DNA from: Bradyrhizobium yuanmingense | GTDB lineage: Bacteria > Pseudomonadota > Alphaproteobacteria > Rhizobiales > Xanthobacteraceae | NCBI RefSeq assembly: GCF_900094575.1 | Contig: NZ_FMAE01000003.1 | Coordinates: 124,001-188,000 of the forward strand | Length of the DNA: 64,000 bases | Reading direction: 5' to 3' | Shown: piece after piece, positions 34,566 to 43,605 of the stretch | Position numbering within the stretch: position 1 is the first letter of the stretch | Layout: every line of letters begins with the position of its first letter | Translations under genes and position numbers: made by a program | Notes under the pieces: generated by a model | What the model was told of the DNA's origin: nothing | The model's input: only the letters and a program-made list of their open reading frames with translations | Databases searched by the model: none

Positions 34566-34609
34566 TTGCAAGGACTATTGCAAGGCCTGTTGCAGGCCTA
34601 CCTGCATGG
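34566..34609 (+). repeat. Imperfect 12-base tandem repeat
   Basis: Four degenerate copies with a period of 12 bases: TTGCAAGG at 34566 and 34578, TTGCAGG at 34590 and CTGCATGG at 34602. It sits directly before the small secreted-protein gene. It could be slippage-prone or bind a protein. Confidence 0.5.
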
Positions 34610-34623
34610 CAGGAGCGAAAGCC

Positions 34624-34884
34624 ATGAAGCATTTGATGGTCGCAGCGACGTTGCTGCTCGCGTCGGGGACGGTGAGCTTCGCCGACGGACTGTTCTGGGT
34701 GGTCGGCAACCGTGCCACCGGCAAATGCGCCATCGTGACCAGCAATCCAGTCATCATTGGCGACATCTGGTTCGGCGACGGTCCCTACAAGTCCAAGGCC
34801 GATGCCAAGCTTGCGCGCTCGACGATTCGCGTCTGTCCCCCGGTCACGCCCGAGGAAGAAAAGCAGGAGGAGGGGGCGAACTAG
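34624..34884 (+). CDS. Small secreted protein, 86 aa
   Basis: A signal peptide (MKHLMVAATLLLASGTVSFA) followed by about 65 residues with two cysteines that could form a disulphide, and an acidic Lys/Glu-rich tail. No family is recognised. I chose the ATG at 34624, with AGGAG ten bases upstream; an ATG at 34606 is in frame but would put polar residues before the signal. It converges closely on the next small gene (7 bases). Confidence 0.7.
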   Translation: MKHLMVAATLLLASGTVSFADGLFWVVGNRATGKCAIVTSNPVIIGDIWFGDGPYKSKADAKLARSTIRVCPPVTPEEEKQEEGAN

Positions 34885-34891
34885 GCTGCGC

Positions 34892-35074
34892 TTAATGCAG
34901 CACGCTGCTGCCGCGCTCGACCAGGCCGCGGTCGGCGGCTGCGGCGTAGGCCTTTGCCAGCTCGGTCTCGAGATGCTCGTTGATCAGGAGCAGCGCCCGC
35001 ACCGCACCGCGCAGGTCGCCGTTGCAGCTCGCGACGATTTCGTCGATTGCAGTATCGTTCGATCTGAAGCTCAT
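34892..35074 (-). CDS. Small hypothetical protein, 60 aa
   Basis: A short helical protein beginning MSFRSNDTAIDEIV, with a hydrophobic helix ALLLINEHLETELAKAYAAA that could be amphipathic. A GGAG lies seven bases before the ATG at 35074, which supports this start over 35092. There is no signal peptide and no recognised domain. Similar short proteins are common in Bradyrhizobium genomes, but I cannot name a function. Confidence 0.65.
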   Translation of the reverse strand: MSFRSNDTAIDEIVASCNGDLRGAVRALLLINEHLETELAKAYAAAADRGLVERGSSVLH

Positions 35075-35375
35075 CGAAATTCTCCGGTTCAAACCAGGAC
35101 AATCCTGCCGGTCTTTCCCGCATCCCCCTGATGTTGCGGGGAGGATCGGCGCCCACCCGCGCCTAGATGGCGGAACCGACCATGGCGATTATATGGAAGC
35201 TGCGATGACGCCCGCATGAAGCTGGTCCGAAGCTTGCGTGCGGCTTAGAATGGCTCTGATTTCATTGAGTTTTCTCGATCAGCAATTATGCACATATCCA
35301 CAGCCCCAGCATTTTTGGTGGAAGCGCGCACCGCCGGCGGCGAAACTGCCGGCCGAGCAGACCCGTAACTGCCCC
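35075..35375. other. Intergenic region (301 bases)
   Basis: The divergent space between the 60-residue gene and the hydrolase. I see no repeat, palindrome or promoter pair I would defend, and no gene; the right third is AT-richer and likely contains the hydrolase promoter. Confidence 0.35.
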
Positions 35376-36359
35376 GTGCCCAGGATCACCCGGATTCTCT
35401 CCATGATCGTGATGTCAGTCGTGACGGCGCTGGTCCTGCTGGCGCTGCTCACGCAGGCCGGAATCGTCGCCGTGCAGCGGGCCTTTCCGCCGCAGGGGCG
35501 CATGGTCGAGGTCGAGGGCGCCGCGCTTCACGTCGTCGAGATCGGCCCGCGCGAGGCCGCCCCGCCGATCGTGATGCTGCACGGCGCGAGCTCCAACCTC
35601 GAAGCGATGCGGCGGCCGCTCGGCGATCTCCTCGCCCGGGATCATCGCGTGATTCTGATCGACCGCCCCGGCCATGGCTGGAGCACGCGCGCAAGCCGGC
35701 AGGATTCGACGCCGCAGATTCAGGCGCGCATGATCGACGAGGCGCTCGGCAAGCTCGGGATCGATCGCGCGGTCTTCGTGGTGCATTCCTGGAGCGGCGC
35801 CCTCGGCGCGCGGATCGCGCTCGATCACCCGCGCCGCGTGGCAGGTCTCGTGATGCTCGCGCCCGTCACGCATCCCTGGCGCGGCGGTGTCGGGCGCTAC
35901 AACGAGATCATCGCAACGCCCGTGATCGGCCCGCTGCTCGCCTACACCATCACGCTGCCGCTCGGCTATTTCATCACCGAAGCCGGGGCCCGCAACGTGT
36001 TCCTGCCGCAGATCATGCCGGATGGTTTCGTGCAGGACTCCGCGACACCGCTCCTGCTGCGCCCGCGCGAGTTCATCGCCAATGCCTATGATCTGGTGAC
36101 GCTGAAGGAGTCGGTCGCCGCGCAAGTCGCGCGCTATGGCGCGATTACGGCGCCTGTTACGATCATCGCCGGCGAGCCCGACAAGACGGTGAGAACCAAT
36201 ATCCACGCGCGTCCGTTCGCCGCGGCTGTGTCGAATGCAAAGCTGATCGTGCTGCCCGATCTCGGCCACATGGTGCAGAACGCCGTGCCGGATCTCGTGA
36301 AGGCGGAGATCGAGACGATGATCGGAAACATCGCCCCGGCGCAGGCGGTCGCCGACTAA
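35376..36359 (+). CDS. Alpha/beta-fold hydrolase, membrane-anchored
   Basis: A hydrolase of about 327 residues with an N-terminal membrane anchor (VVTALVLLALL). The oxyanion region is VMLHGASSN, the nucleophile elbow VVHSWSGALGAR (Ser in S-W-S-G), the acid GEPDKTV and the catalytic His DLGHMVQN. The substrate cannot be inferred. The start is uncertain: a GTG at 35376 gives a short basic stretch before the anchor, while the ATG at 35403 is the next choice; neither has a strong ribosome-binding site. A repeat begins at the stop codon. Confidence 0.85.
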   Translation: MPRITRILSMIVMSVVTALVLLALLTQAGIVAVQRAFPPQGRMVEVEGAALHVVEIGPREAAPPIVMLHGASSNLEAMRRPLGDLLARDHRVILIDRPGHGWSTRASRQDSTPQIQARMIDEALGKLGIDRAVFVVHSWSGALGARIALDHPRRVAGLVMLAPVTHPWRGGVGRYNEIIATPVIGPLLAYTITLPLGYFITEAGARNVFLPQIMPDGFVQDSATPLLLRPREFIANAYDLVTLKESVAAQVARYGAITAPVTIIAGEPDKTVRTNIHARPFAAAVSNAKLIVLPDLGHMVQNAVPDLVKAEIETMIGNIAPAQAVAD

Positions 36360-36460
36360 AGCATTTTTCGAGCGAAGTGGAAACCGGTTCGCGCGAAGAA
36401 ACGCGTCAGAACAAGAAAGCCAGAGCTTCGATTCTGGTCCGATCAGAACCGAAGCTCTAG
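36358..36460. repeat. Bradyrhizobium-type 3'-end repeat with terminator-like hairpin
   Basis: The element starts within the hydrolase stop (AAAGCATTTTTCGAGCGAAG) and continues through GGAAACCGGTTCGCGCGAAG. It ends in a hairpin whose arms, 36422-36436 and 36444-36458, pair in 14 of 15 positions (AGAGCTTCG... with ...CGAAGCTCT). I know closely similar sequences at the ends of many Bradyrhizobium genes. The hairpin should end transcription from both converging genes. Confidence 0.75.
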
Positions 36461-36478
36461 CGTCCGCCTCGTGCGCGC

Positions 36479-36874
36479 TTACTGCTTGATCTTCCCGTCC
36501 TTGTCGTATTGGGCAAGGAAGGCCCAGAGATTGTTGATCTCGGTCTCGTTCTTGATGCCGGCGAACGCCATCTTGGTGCCGGGGATCTTGGCCTTAGGAT
36601 CCTTGATGTATTCCTTGAACGTGGCCTCGTCCCAGGTGATGCCGGAATTCTTGTTGGCGTCCGTGTAGCTATAGCCCTCAACCGCGCCCGACTTGCGGCC
36701 GTTGAGGCCGTTGAGCTCCGGGCCAACCTTGTTCTTGGCGCCTTCGCCGATCGCGTGGCAGGCCAGGCACTTGTTGAACGATGTCTTGCCGGCCGCGACA
36801 TCCTGCGCCATCGCGGCGGGTGCGGTGGCAATGACGGTGAGGATTGTCACCGCGCCGAAAGTCAGTTTTGTCAT
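36479..36874 (-). CDS. Class I c-type cytochrome (cytochrome c2-like)
   Basis: A 131-residue periplasmic electron carrier. The signal peptide ends at AMAQ, haem attaches at C36-L-A-C39-H40, and Met102 in IPGTKMAF is the sixth ligand. Size and the KCLACH...GPELNGLNGRKSG pattern match soluble cytochrome c2/c550, which shuttles electrons between the bc1 complex and terminal oxidases. The start at 36874 gives a proper signal peptide; the open frame continues to 36946. A near-match to a FixK2 box lies 124 bases upstream. Confidence 0.94.
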   Translation of the reverse strand: MTKLTFGAVTILTVIATAPAAMAQDVAAGKTSFNKCLACHAIGEGAKNKVGPELNGLNGRKSGAVEGYSYTDANKNSGITWDEATFKEYIKDPKAKIPGTKMAFAGIKNETEINNLWAFLAQYDKDGKIKQ

Positions 36875-37103
36875 AAGTGTGCTCTTCGTCTCTTCCCGGG
36901 TCAGATGGAGGGTCGTGGTTTTGGCAGGTCCGGTGCAAGTGGACAAGCCGCGAAACTCTGACAGGTTTCCTGCTAGCAGACTTGCCCCAGAGAGAACTTG
37001 CGCTGCAACAAAGCAATGCGACCTTCGGAGGACCTACCCAAAGTCCGCAAGACATGATTGATTTGCTGAGATAATTCCATCCGTCGGACGAAGGCTTCTT
37101 AAA

Positions 37104-38597
37104 ATGGCCATCATGATGCCCGCAAGCGACCAGGCCGTGCTGGCGCGTCGCAGCGAAATCGTCGCCGCCTTGCGCGCAATCGTGCCGGGCGAGGGCGTGA
37201 TCGACAGCCTCGCCGAGATGCGGGCCTATGAATCCGACGGGCTGACCGCCTATCGGCAGCCGCCGATGGTCGTGGTGCTGCCCGATACGACCGAGCAGGT
37301 CTCGCTCGTCCTGAAATATTGTGCCGCGCAAGGCATCAAGGTGGTTCCGCGCGGCTCCGGCACCTCGCTGTCCGGTGGCGCGCTGCCCCTCGAGGACGGC
37401 GTGCTGCTCGGCCTCGGCAAGTTCAAGCGCATCCGCGAGATCGATTTCGACAACCGCGTCGTCGTCACCGAGCCCGGCGTCACCAACCTCGCAATCAGCC
37501 AGGCGGTCGCCCATGCCGGCTTCTATTACGCGCCCGATCCGTCCTCGCAGATCGCCTGCTCGATCGGCGGCAACGTGGCGGAAAATTCCGGCGGCGTGCA
37601 CTGCTTGAAATACGGCATGACCACCAACAACGTGCTCGGCTGCGAGATCGTGCTGATGAGCGGCGAGATCCTGCGCATCGGCGGCAAGGGCTGCGAGAAT
37701 CCCGGCTATGACCTGATGGGCGTCATCACCGGTTCGGAAGGCCTGCTCGGCGTCATCACGGAGATCACGGTGCGCATCCTGCAGAAGCCGGAAACGGCGC
37801 GCGCGCTGATGGTCGGCTTTGCGCAAGTCGAGGCGGCCGGCGAATGCGTGGCCCGCATCATCGGCGCCGGCATCATCCCCGGCGGCATGGAGATGATGGA
37901 CAAGCCCGCGATCCACGCCGCGGAGGCCTTCGTCCATGCCGGCTACCCGCTCGATGTCGAAGCGCTGCTCATCATCGAGCTCGACGGGCCCAAGATCGAG
38001 GTCGACGAGCTGATCACGCGCGTCGAGGCCATTGCGAACGCCTGCGGCTCGACCACCTGCCAGATCTCGACTTCGGAGGCCGAGCGCAACCTGTTCTGGG
38101 CCGGCCGCAAGGCCGCGTTCCCCGCCGTGGGCCGCATCTCACCCGATTATCTCTGCATGGACGGCACCATCCCGCGCGGCGCGCTGCCGAAGGCGCTGGC
38201 GCGCATCCGCGAGCTCTCGGAAAAGTACCAGCTCGGCTGCGCCAACGTGTTCCACGCCGGCGACGGCAATCTGCACCCCCTGATCCTCTACGATGCCAAC
38301 AAGCCCGGCGAGATCGAGCGCGCCGAAGCCTTCGGCGCCGATATCCTGCGCGCCTGCGTCGAGTTCGGCGGCGTGCTCACCGGCGAGCACGGCGTCGGCA
38401 TCGAGAAGCGCGACCTCATGCCCGACATGTTCAGCGAGATCGACCTCAACCAGCAGCAGCGCCTGAAATGCGCCTTCGACGCGCAGGGCCTGCTCAATCC
38501 CGGAAAAGTATTTCCGACCCTGCACCGCTGCGCCGAGCTCGGCCGCATGCACGTCCACGCGGGCAAGCTGGCGTTCCCGGATTTGCCGCGGTTCTAG
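37104..38597 (+). CDS. FAD-linked oxidase, glycolate oxidase GlcD / D-lactate dehydrogenase type
   Basis: A 497-residue flavoenzyme of the VAO/GlcD family that oxidises 2-hydroxy acids. The FAD-binding segment reads VVPRGSGTSLSGGALPLEDG, a later NVFHAGDGNLHPL has the His pair of the active site, and LTGEHGVGIEKRDLM is the C-terminal signature. In a classical glycolate oxidase operon glcE and glcF follow, but here the next gene is convergent, so this copy is solitary. It may instead be a D-lactate or D-2-hydroxyglutarate dehydrogenase. Confidence 0.9.
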   Translation: MAIMMPASDQAVLARRSEIVAALRAIVPGEGVIDSLAEMRAYESDGLTAYRQPPMVVVLPDTTEQVSLVLKYCAAQGIKVVPRGSGTSLSGGALPLEDGVLLGLGKFKRIREIDFDNRVVVTEPGVTNLAISQAVAHAGFYYAPDPSSQIACSIGGNVAENSGGVHCLKYGMTTNNVLGCEIVLMSGEILRIGGKGCENPGYDLMGVITGSEGLLGVITEITVRILQKPETARALMVGFAQVEAAGECVARIIGAGIIPGGMEMMDKPAIHAAEAFVHAGYPLDVEALLIIELDGPKIEVDELITRVEAIANACGSTTCQISTSEAERNLFWAGRKAAFPAVGRISPDYLCMDGTIPRGALPKALARIRELSEKYQLGCANVFHAGDGNLHPLILYDANKPGEIERAEAFGADILRACVEFGGVLTGEHGVGIEKRDLMPDMFSEIDLNQQQRLKCAFDAQGLLNPGKVFPTLHRCAELGRMHVHAGKLAFPDLPRF

Positions 38598-38602
38598 GTC
38601 GC

Positions 38603-39373
38603 CTACTGCGCCAGCGCCAGGATGCCGCCGGCAAATGCGTGCCACGCCGCCGTTTCGCTGACCGGCCAGTTGAGCACCTTCACCGCCAGAAGCGCGAGCG
38701 TGCCCGTGATGTACACCGGATGCATGCGGCCCTCGGCGCGCCAGTCGCGCACCATGGCGACGACGAGCAGAAGGGAGGCGACCACAGCAGGCGCGATCGT
38801 CACGGGCACCGGCGGCGGGCCGGACGGTCCTGATGGTGCGAGGAAGGTCAGGAACCAGCGCGCGATCGCGGCGTCGAGGATCGAGACCGCCGCGAGCAGC
38901 ATCAGGCGCTTGTGAACCTCGAGCCTGCGCGTGTTCATGATGGCGAGCGCGAACACCACGGCAAAGAATGTGATGCCGCTCAGCGGCACGATCGAGAAGG
39001 CGATGCCTGCATCGGCCTGTCCGAGCGCCGCGGCGTTCTTCATCGAGGTCACGGACGCGAAGAAGCCAGAAATGACCATCGCGGTCGCAAGCGAGACGCC
39101 GACGATGCCGAACGAGCGGTGATTGACCACGCGGCCGGAGGCCGCGAGCCAGGTCTGGAGCACGAAATAAAGCGACCAGGTGAAGAACAAGAGTCCGTGA
39201 AAATGGATCACCGGGCTTGCGGACAATGTCCGGTGAGCGAGCGGCACCCAATAGATCGGTGCGAAGCCGAGAAAGGCAGTGGCGGCGCAGGCGAGCGCCA
39301 TGTGGAGATAAAAATATCGTGCAGGCGACGCATCACGCGCGCGTACACGACGGTCGTCAATCAGGGTCGTCAT
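38603..39373 (-). CDS. Polytopic membrane protein with conserved histidines, 256 aa
   Basis: Six to seven hydrophobic segments with histidines placed as HFHGLLFF, NHRSFG and HKRLM. This pattern is shared by several uncharacterised membrane families related to DUF2306 and possibly to haem- or copper-binding proteins. The start at 39373 gives MTTLIDDRR; an upstream in-frame start at 39439 is less likely. It converges on the GlcD-like gene with five bases between stops. The function is unknown. Confidence 0.75.
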   Translation of the reverse strand: MTTLIDDRRVRARDASPARYFYLHMALACAATAFLGFAPIYWVPLAHRTLSASPVIHFHGLLFFTWSLYFVLQTWLAASGRVVNHRSFGIVGVSLATAMVISGFFASVTSMKNAAALGQADAGIAFSIVPLSGITFFAVVFALAIMNTRRLEVHKRLMLLAAVSILDAAIARWFLTFLAPSGPSGPPPVPVTIAPAVVASLLLVVAMVRDWRAEGRMHPVYITGTLALLAVKVLNWPVSETAAWHAFAGGILALAQ

Positions 39374-39484
39374 CAGGGGTGAGTCTGGAGAGGCGGGGTT
39401 TGGTTCAAGCTGCGGGATGCTGTGTGTGACTCGGCGCACATTGCAGAGCGCCCAAACTCTTGTCGGGACGACAGCGGAGAGACA

Positions 39485-41062
39485 TCATCCGCCCGCGCTC
39501 AATTCTGCGCGATCGAGCTCCTCCTCGAGCCGATGAAACGCATCGTCGCCGATCACCTCGGTGGCGCGCAGGTCGAAGATCGCCTTGCGCGCGGCCTCGA
39601 TAGCGCGGCGGCGCAGGGGATCGGCGGGCAGTTCGCCGTTGCTGATGCCGCCGTTGGGATCGGTCTCGGCCTGCATCAGGATGGCGCGATATTCGAGCCG
39701 CAGGATTTCCGCCTCCTCCGACGGATCGCTCTCGATCGCATCGAGCGCGGCGCGATAGGCCACGGCGCGGCCGCGGGCGACCTCGATGCCGACGGGATCG
39801 TCGTCCTTGAGGTTGAAAGCGAGGATCAGCGGCCGCAGCGTCAGGCCCTGGATCACCAGCGATCCCAGCACCACCGCAAACGCGATGAAGACGATGAAGT
39901 CACGATAGGGAAAGTTTTCCGGCAGGGCAAAGGCGGTGGCGAGCGTGACGAGGCCGCGCATGCCGCACCAGGAGATGATGAGCCCGCCCTTGGCCGAGGC
40001 CACCTGCTGCGGATCCTTGGGATGATAGAGCCCCTGCGCGATCAGCACCCGCAGGCTCGTGCGATAGAACGTCACCCAGAACAGGCGTACCAGGATCACC
40101 GTAAGCAGGATCCAGGCGGCGGCCACGCAATATTCCCAGCGCACGTCCGCATCCAGCCGCGTCCAGATCGGCCGCATCTGCATGCCGATCAGCATGAAGG
40201 CGAGCACGTTGAGCACGAACACGGTCGTCTCCCACACCGCATAGGACGGCACCCGCAGCCGCGCCGGGATGCGCGCCGGTGCGGTGCGCGCGACCGTGAT
40301 GGCGTAGACCACGATGGTGAGGATGCCGGAGAGACCGAGATGCTCGGCGGCGATCCAGACCATGAAGGTGGTGGCGAACTGCACGATGATGGCGCTCGGT
40401 GCCTCCGTCACCCGCTCCATGAACAGCGGAATGATGCGGCCTGCGGCCAGACCAGCGATGACGCTGCCGACCAGCGCCAGCGCCATGGTCGGGGCGACCT
40501 GGCTCCAGGTCAGATGCTCGGTGGCGACCGCGCCGACGGCGATGCGATAGATCAGCAGCGCGCTGGCATCGTTGAGCAGGCTTTCGCCCTCCAGCACCTT
40601 GACCATGCGGTGGGGCAGCTTGACTTGGCTCAGGATCGCAACCGCAGCGGCCGCATCCGGCGGCGCCACGATGGCGCCGAGCGCGACCGCGGCGGCCCAG
40701 GGCATGTCGGGCATCAGCCGGTGCGCGACATAGGCCACGGCGGCCGTGGTGAGGCCGACCGCGGCCACCACCAGGGTCGAGACCGGAACCCAGTTCTTGC
40801 GAAGGTCGCGCAGCGACGTGTCGAAGGCGGCATCGAGCAGGACCGGCGCGACAAAAAGGGCAAGGGCGAGGTCCGGCTCCAGCGTCCAGGACGGGCTCGA
40901 CGGCACGAAGGCGATCAGCGCGCCGCCGATGGCGAGAAAGGTCGGGTAGGGCACCTTGATCCGCCGCGCCAGCGCCGATAAGCCAACCGCGCCGAGCAGC
41001 AACACAATGATCCATTCGAATGTCGACACGATGATCCCCGAAGCCGATTTCAGCGGCGCCAC
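39485..41062 (-). CDS. Na+/H+ antiporter, CPA1 family
   Basis: A 525-residue transporter with about twelve membrane helices in the first 400 residues and a cytoplasmic C-terminal region. Diagnostic motifs are IVAPPDAAAAVAIL and VLEGESLLNDASALLIY, containing the Asp residues of the ion-binding site. It exchanges Na+ or K+ for protons and should support pH and salt tolerance. The ORF begins just downstream of a divergent TPR gene. Confidence 0.95.
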   Translation of the reverse strand: MAPLKSASGIIVSTFEWIIVLLLGAVGLSALARRIKVPYPTFLAIGGALIAFVPSSPSWTLEPDLALALFVAPVLLDAAFDTSLRDLRKNWVPVSTLVVAAVGLTTAAVAYVAHRLMPDMPWAAAVALGAIVAPPDAAAAVAILSQVKLPHRMVKVLEGESLLNDASALLIYRIAVGAVATEHLTWSQVAPTMALALVGSVIAGLAAGRIIPLFMERVTEAPSAIIVQFATTFMVWIAAEHLGLSGILTIVVYAITVARTAPARIPARLRVPSYAVWETTVFVLNVLAFMLIGMQMRPIWTRLDADVRWEYCVAAAWILLTVILVRLFWVTFYRTSLRVLIAQGLYHPKDPQQVASAKGGLIISWCGMRGLVTLATAFALPENFPYRDFIVFIAFAVVLGSLVIQGLTLRPLILAFNLKDDDPVGIEVARGRAVAYRAALDAIESDPSEEAEILRLEYRAILMQAETDPNGGISNGELPADPLRRRAIEAARKAIFDLRATEVIGDDAFHRLEEELDRAELSAGG

Positions 41063-41148
41063 AAGCTAGCACCAATCCGGCCGTATGATGGATAGTGCGG
41101 CTTCAAGGCAAGAGCTTAACATCGACGACAAGGCTTCGACTGCAACGC

Positions 41149-41907
41149 ATGCGTTTTCTCATTCAGCTGATCGGCGCCGGACTGCTCTATGCGCTATCGT
41201 TCGCCCCGGCCGATGCCGCGACCGGCGGCGAGCCGGTGGCTGTGACGCAGGTCGATGTCGCGCCCTGCCTCGCCGCGGCCGCAGCCGATGACATGGACAA
41301 GGCCGCCACGGCCTGCGCCGAAGTGATCGACAACGAGAAGACGACGAAGGCCGATCTGATCAAGGCTCTGATCGTGCGCGGTGCGCTCTATGCGCGGCAC
41401 AATCAGGTCGACCATGCCATCGCCGACGACAGCCGTGCTCTTCTGCTCGATCCCGGCCTTGCCGACGTCTTCAATGCGCGCGGCGAACTCTGGCTGAAGA
41501 AGGGTGACAAGCCGAAGGCGGTGCAGGATTTCGGCGCAGCGCTCAGGATCGATCCGAACCACGAGAAGGCCAAAGCCAATCACAAGGCGATGGCGCGCGA
41601 GATCGAGCGGATCGGCGCGCAGATGGCGGTCGCCGGCAAGCCCAGCTTCAATTGCGGGCGAGCGCGTCGGGCGGTGGAACGGGCGATCTGCGGCAATCGC
41701 GAGCTCGCCGATCTCGATCGCGAGGTCTTTGCCTCCAATGCCCGTGCGATTCGGGAGGCGCGCAATGCGGCCGAGGCCAAAGCGCTCCAGCGCGAGCAGG
41801 TCGAGTTCATCGCGCGCCGCAATGCCGATTTCGGCCGGCCGGGATACGACCTGAAGAAGGCGATGCAGCAGCGCTTGCAGCGGCTGAACGGTGTGGATGG
41901 ATATTGA
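41149..41907 (+). CDS. TPR + LprI-like (DUF1311) exported protein, 252 aa
   Basis: A signal peptide (LIQLIGAGLLYALSFAPADA) is followed by about two TPR motifs (LIVRGALYARHNQVDHAIADDSRAL and the next repeat). The C-terminal DUF1311/LprI-like segment has NCGRARRAVERAICGN, then RRNADFGRPGYDLKKAMQQRLQRL. LprI is a lysozyme inhibitor in mycobacteria, so a periplasmic envelope role is plausible. It is the shorter of two tandem related genes. The ATG at 41149 gives a proper signal peptide. Confidence 0.85.
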   Translation: MRFLIQLIGAGLLYALSFAPADAATGGEPVAVTQVDVAPCLAAAAADDMDKAATACAEVIDNEKTTKADLIKALIVRGALYARHNQVDHAIADDSRALLLDPGLADVFNARGELWLKKGDKPKAVQDFGAALRIDPNHEKAKANHKAMAREIERIGAQMAVAGKPSFNCGRARRAVERAICGNRELADLDREVFASNARAIREARNAAEAKALQREQVEFIARRNADFGRPGYDLKKAMQQRLQRLNGVDGY

Positions 41908-41963
41908 GATTTTCGCCTCTCCCGGCAAGCGGCAGGGCAATCGCATTTGAATATTGCAGGGGT

Positions 41964-42049
41964 CGTCATGCCCGGGCTTGTACCGGGCATCCACGTTCTT
42001 TGTGCCGTGTGAAAAGACGTGGATGGCCGGGACGAGCCCGGCCATGACG
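41964..42049. repeat. Palindromic intergenic repeat (CGTCATGCCCGGGC type)
   Basis: The left arm is CGTCATGCCCGGGCTTG...GGGCATCCACG and the right arm CGTGGATGGCCGGG...CGGCCATGACG, with a 19-base centre. This is a well-represented intergenic element type in Bradyrhizobium. It lies between the two TPR-LprI genes and may limit read-through. Confidence 0.75.
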
Positions 42050-42213
42050 CTGTGGAGACAGCCGGTGCCCATAGCCACATCTCATATGCGATAGTCCTGC
42101 CCAAGCAGGGCGAGGGAGAGCCGGCAGCGCTCCGTCCCTCCCAGGCCCGGTTTGAACCCATCGCTTGCCAGCTGCGACAACGGTGAGAACCCGACGTCAC
42201 GGAGCCCTATGTC

Positions 42214-43605
42214 ATGTGCGGCACTCACGCCTCCGCGCAAGCGCTTTCGCCTGCCAAAATCTCGCTTCGCGCCCTCTTTCTCGGCGCGGCCATGAGTTTC
42301 GTTCTCGCGGCTCCCGCCGCGGCGAGCACCGAGTGCGTGCTGGGAAGCAAGGCCGCCCCGGTCGAGTTGATCTCTGCGTGCAGCGCCATCATCGACCAGA
42401 CCGCCAATTCGGCCGCCGAACGCAGCGCGGCCCTCGTCGTCCGCGCCGAAGCCAATGCGCAGACCCTTGGAGGCCAGTCACAGGCGCTGCGGGATCTCGA
42501 CCGCGCCATCGCGCTCGACGGCAAGAACGCGAAGGCCTGGCGCGTGCGCGGCGATCTCCTGCGCGAGGCCGGCGGCGATCTCAATCGCGCCGCAGCGGAT
42601 CTGACCAAGGCGATCGAGCTCGACCCGCAGGATGCCGAAGCTTACGAGCTGCGCGGCGTCGTCTACACCAATCAGCGCCGCCTCGACCGCGCACTCGCCG
42701 ATTACGACCAGGCGATCAAGCTGAAGCCGGACGATGCGCAAGCCTGGTCCGACCGTGGTGTGGCCTATTATCTCGGCGGCGACAACGAGAAGGCGATCAG
42801 AAATTTCGACGAGGCGCTGCGGCTCGATCCCGACCGCGCGCGCACCTACACCAATCGCGGCGCGGCCTACAAGAAGCTCGGCCAGCTCGACAAGGCGGTC
42901 GCCGACGACGGCGAGGCGATCAGGCTCGACCCGAAGGTGCCGGAATATTACGACAACCGCGGCCTGACCTATGCTGCGATGGGCGAGTACGACAAGGCGA
43001 TTGCCGATTACGACCAGGCGATCCGGCGGGAGCAGCGCGCCAACTTCCTGACAAACCGCGGCGACTCCTACCAGTTCAAAGGCGAGCTCGGGGCGGCGCT
43101 GAGCGACTACGAGGCTGCGCTGAAGCTCGATCCGAATTTCGCGAAGACCTACAACAACCGCGCGGTGCTCTACAAGAAGATGGGCGAGCGCAAGAAGGCG
43201 CTTGCCGATTATGAGACGGCGCTGAAGCTGGATCCCGGCAACGAGAATGCAGCGAACGGCCGCCGCAGCATGATTGCCGAGATCGCCAGGTTCGGCGCGG
43301 CGTCGCCGGGCCCAATGCATGCGCGCTCGGCCGACGATAGCGGTCCGTCCTTCAAGTGCGCCACCGCCAAGCGTGAGGTCGAGAAAGTGATCTGCGCCGA
43401 TCCGCAGCTCGGCGTGCTCGACCGTCAGATCGCCGAGACCTATGAACGCGTGCTGAGGGCTTCCAAAGGACGTTCCGCTAGCGACCTGCGCAAGACCCAG
43501 CGCGAGTTCCTCACGACGCGCAATGCGAGCTTCCGCCGCCCCGGATACGATCTGAAGAGGATCATGCAGGACCGCTTGCAGCGGCTGAACGCGATGGAGA
43601 GCTGA
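42214..43605 (+). CDS. Multi-TPR + LprI-like (DUF1311) exported protein, 463 aa
   Basis: A longer relative of the preceding TPR gene. After an N-terminal signal (LFLGAAMSFVLAAPAAA) come eight or so consecutive TPR units (such as ADYDQAIKLKPDDAQAWSDR and the repeats around it). The C-terminal DUF1311-like domain shows KCATAKREVEKVICADPQLG and RRPGYDLKRIMQDRLQRL, closely similar to the end of the neighbour. The shared ends and order indicate duplication with loss or gain of TPR units. It is likely a periplasmic scaffold or inhibitor. Confidence 0.87.
   Translation: MCGTHASAQALSPAKISLRALFLGAAMSFVLAAPAAASTECVLGSKAAPVELISACSAIIDQTANSAAERSAALVVRAEANAQTLGGQSQALRDLDRAIALDGKNAKAWRVRGDLLREAGGDLNRAAADLTKAIELDPQDAEAYELRGVVYTNQRRLDRALADYDQAIKLKPDDAQAWSDRGVAYYLGGDNEKAIRNFDEALRLDPDRARTYTNRGAAYKKLGQLDKAVADDGEAIRLDPKVPEYYDNRGLTYAAMGEYDKAIADYDQAIRREQRANFLTNRGDSYQFKGELGAALSDYEAALKLDPNFAKTYNNRAVLYKKMGERKKALADYETALKLDPGNENAANGRRSMIAEIARFGAASPGPMHARSADDSGPSFKCATAKREVEKVICADPQLGVLDRQIAETYERVLRASKGRSASDLRKTQREFLTTRNASFRRPGYDLKRIMQDRLQRLNAMES

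Noticed and set aside
36877..37074. 65-codon frame between cytochrome c and the GlcD-like gene
   Set aside because: No start signal, and Ser/Trp/Gln-rich composition unlike neighbouring genes; the region is better read as a promoter region.
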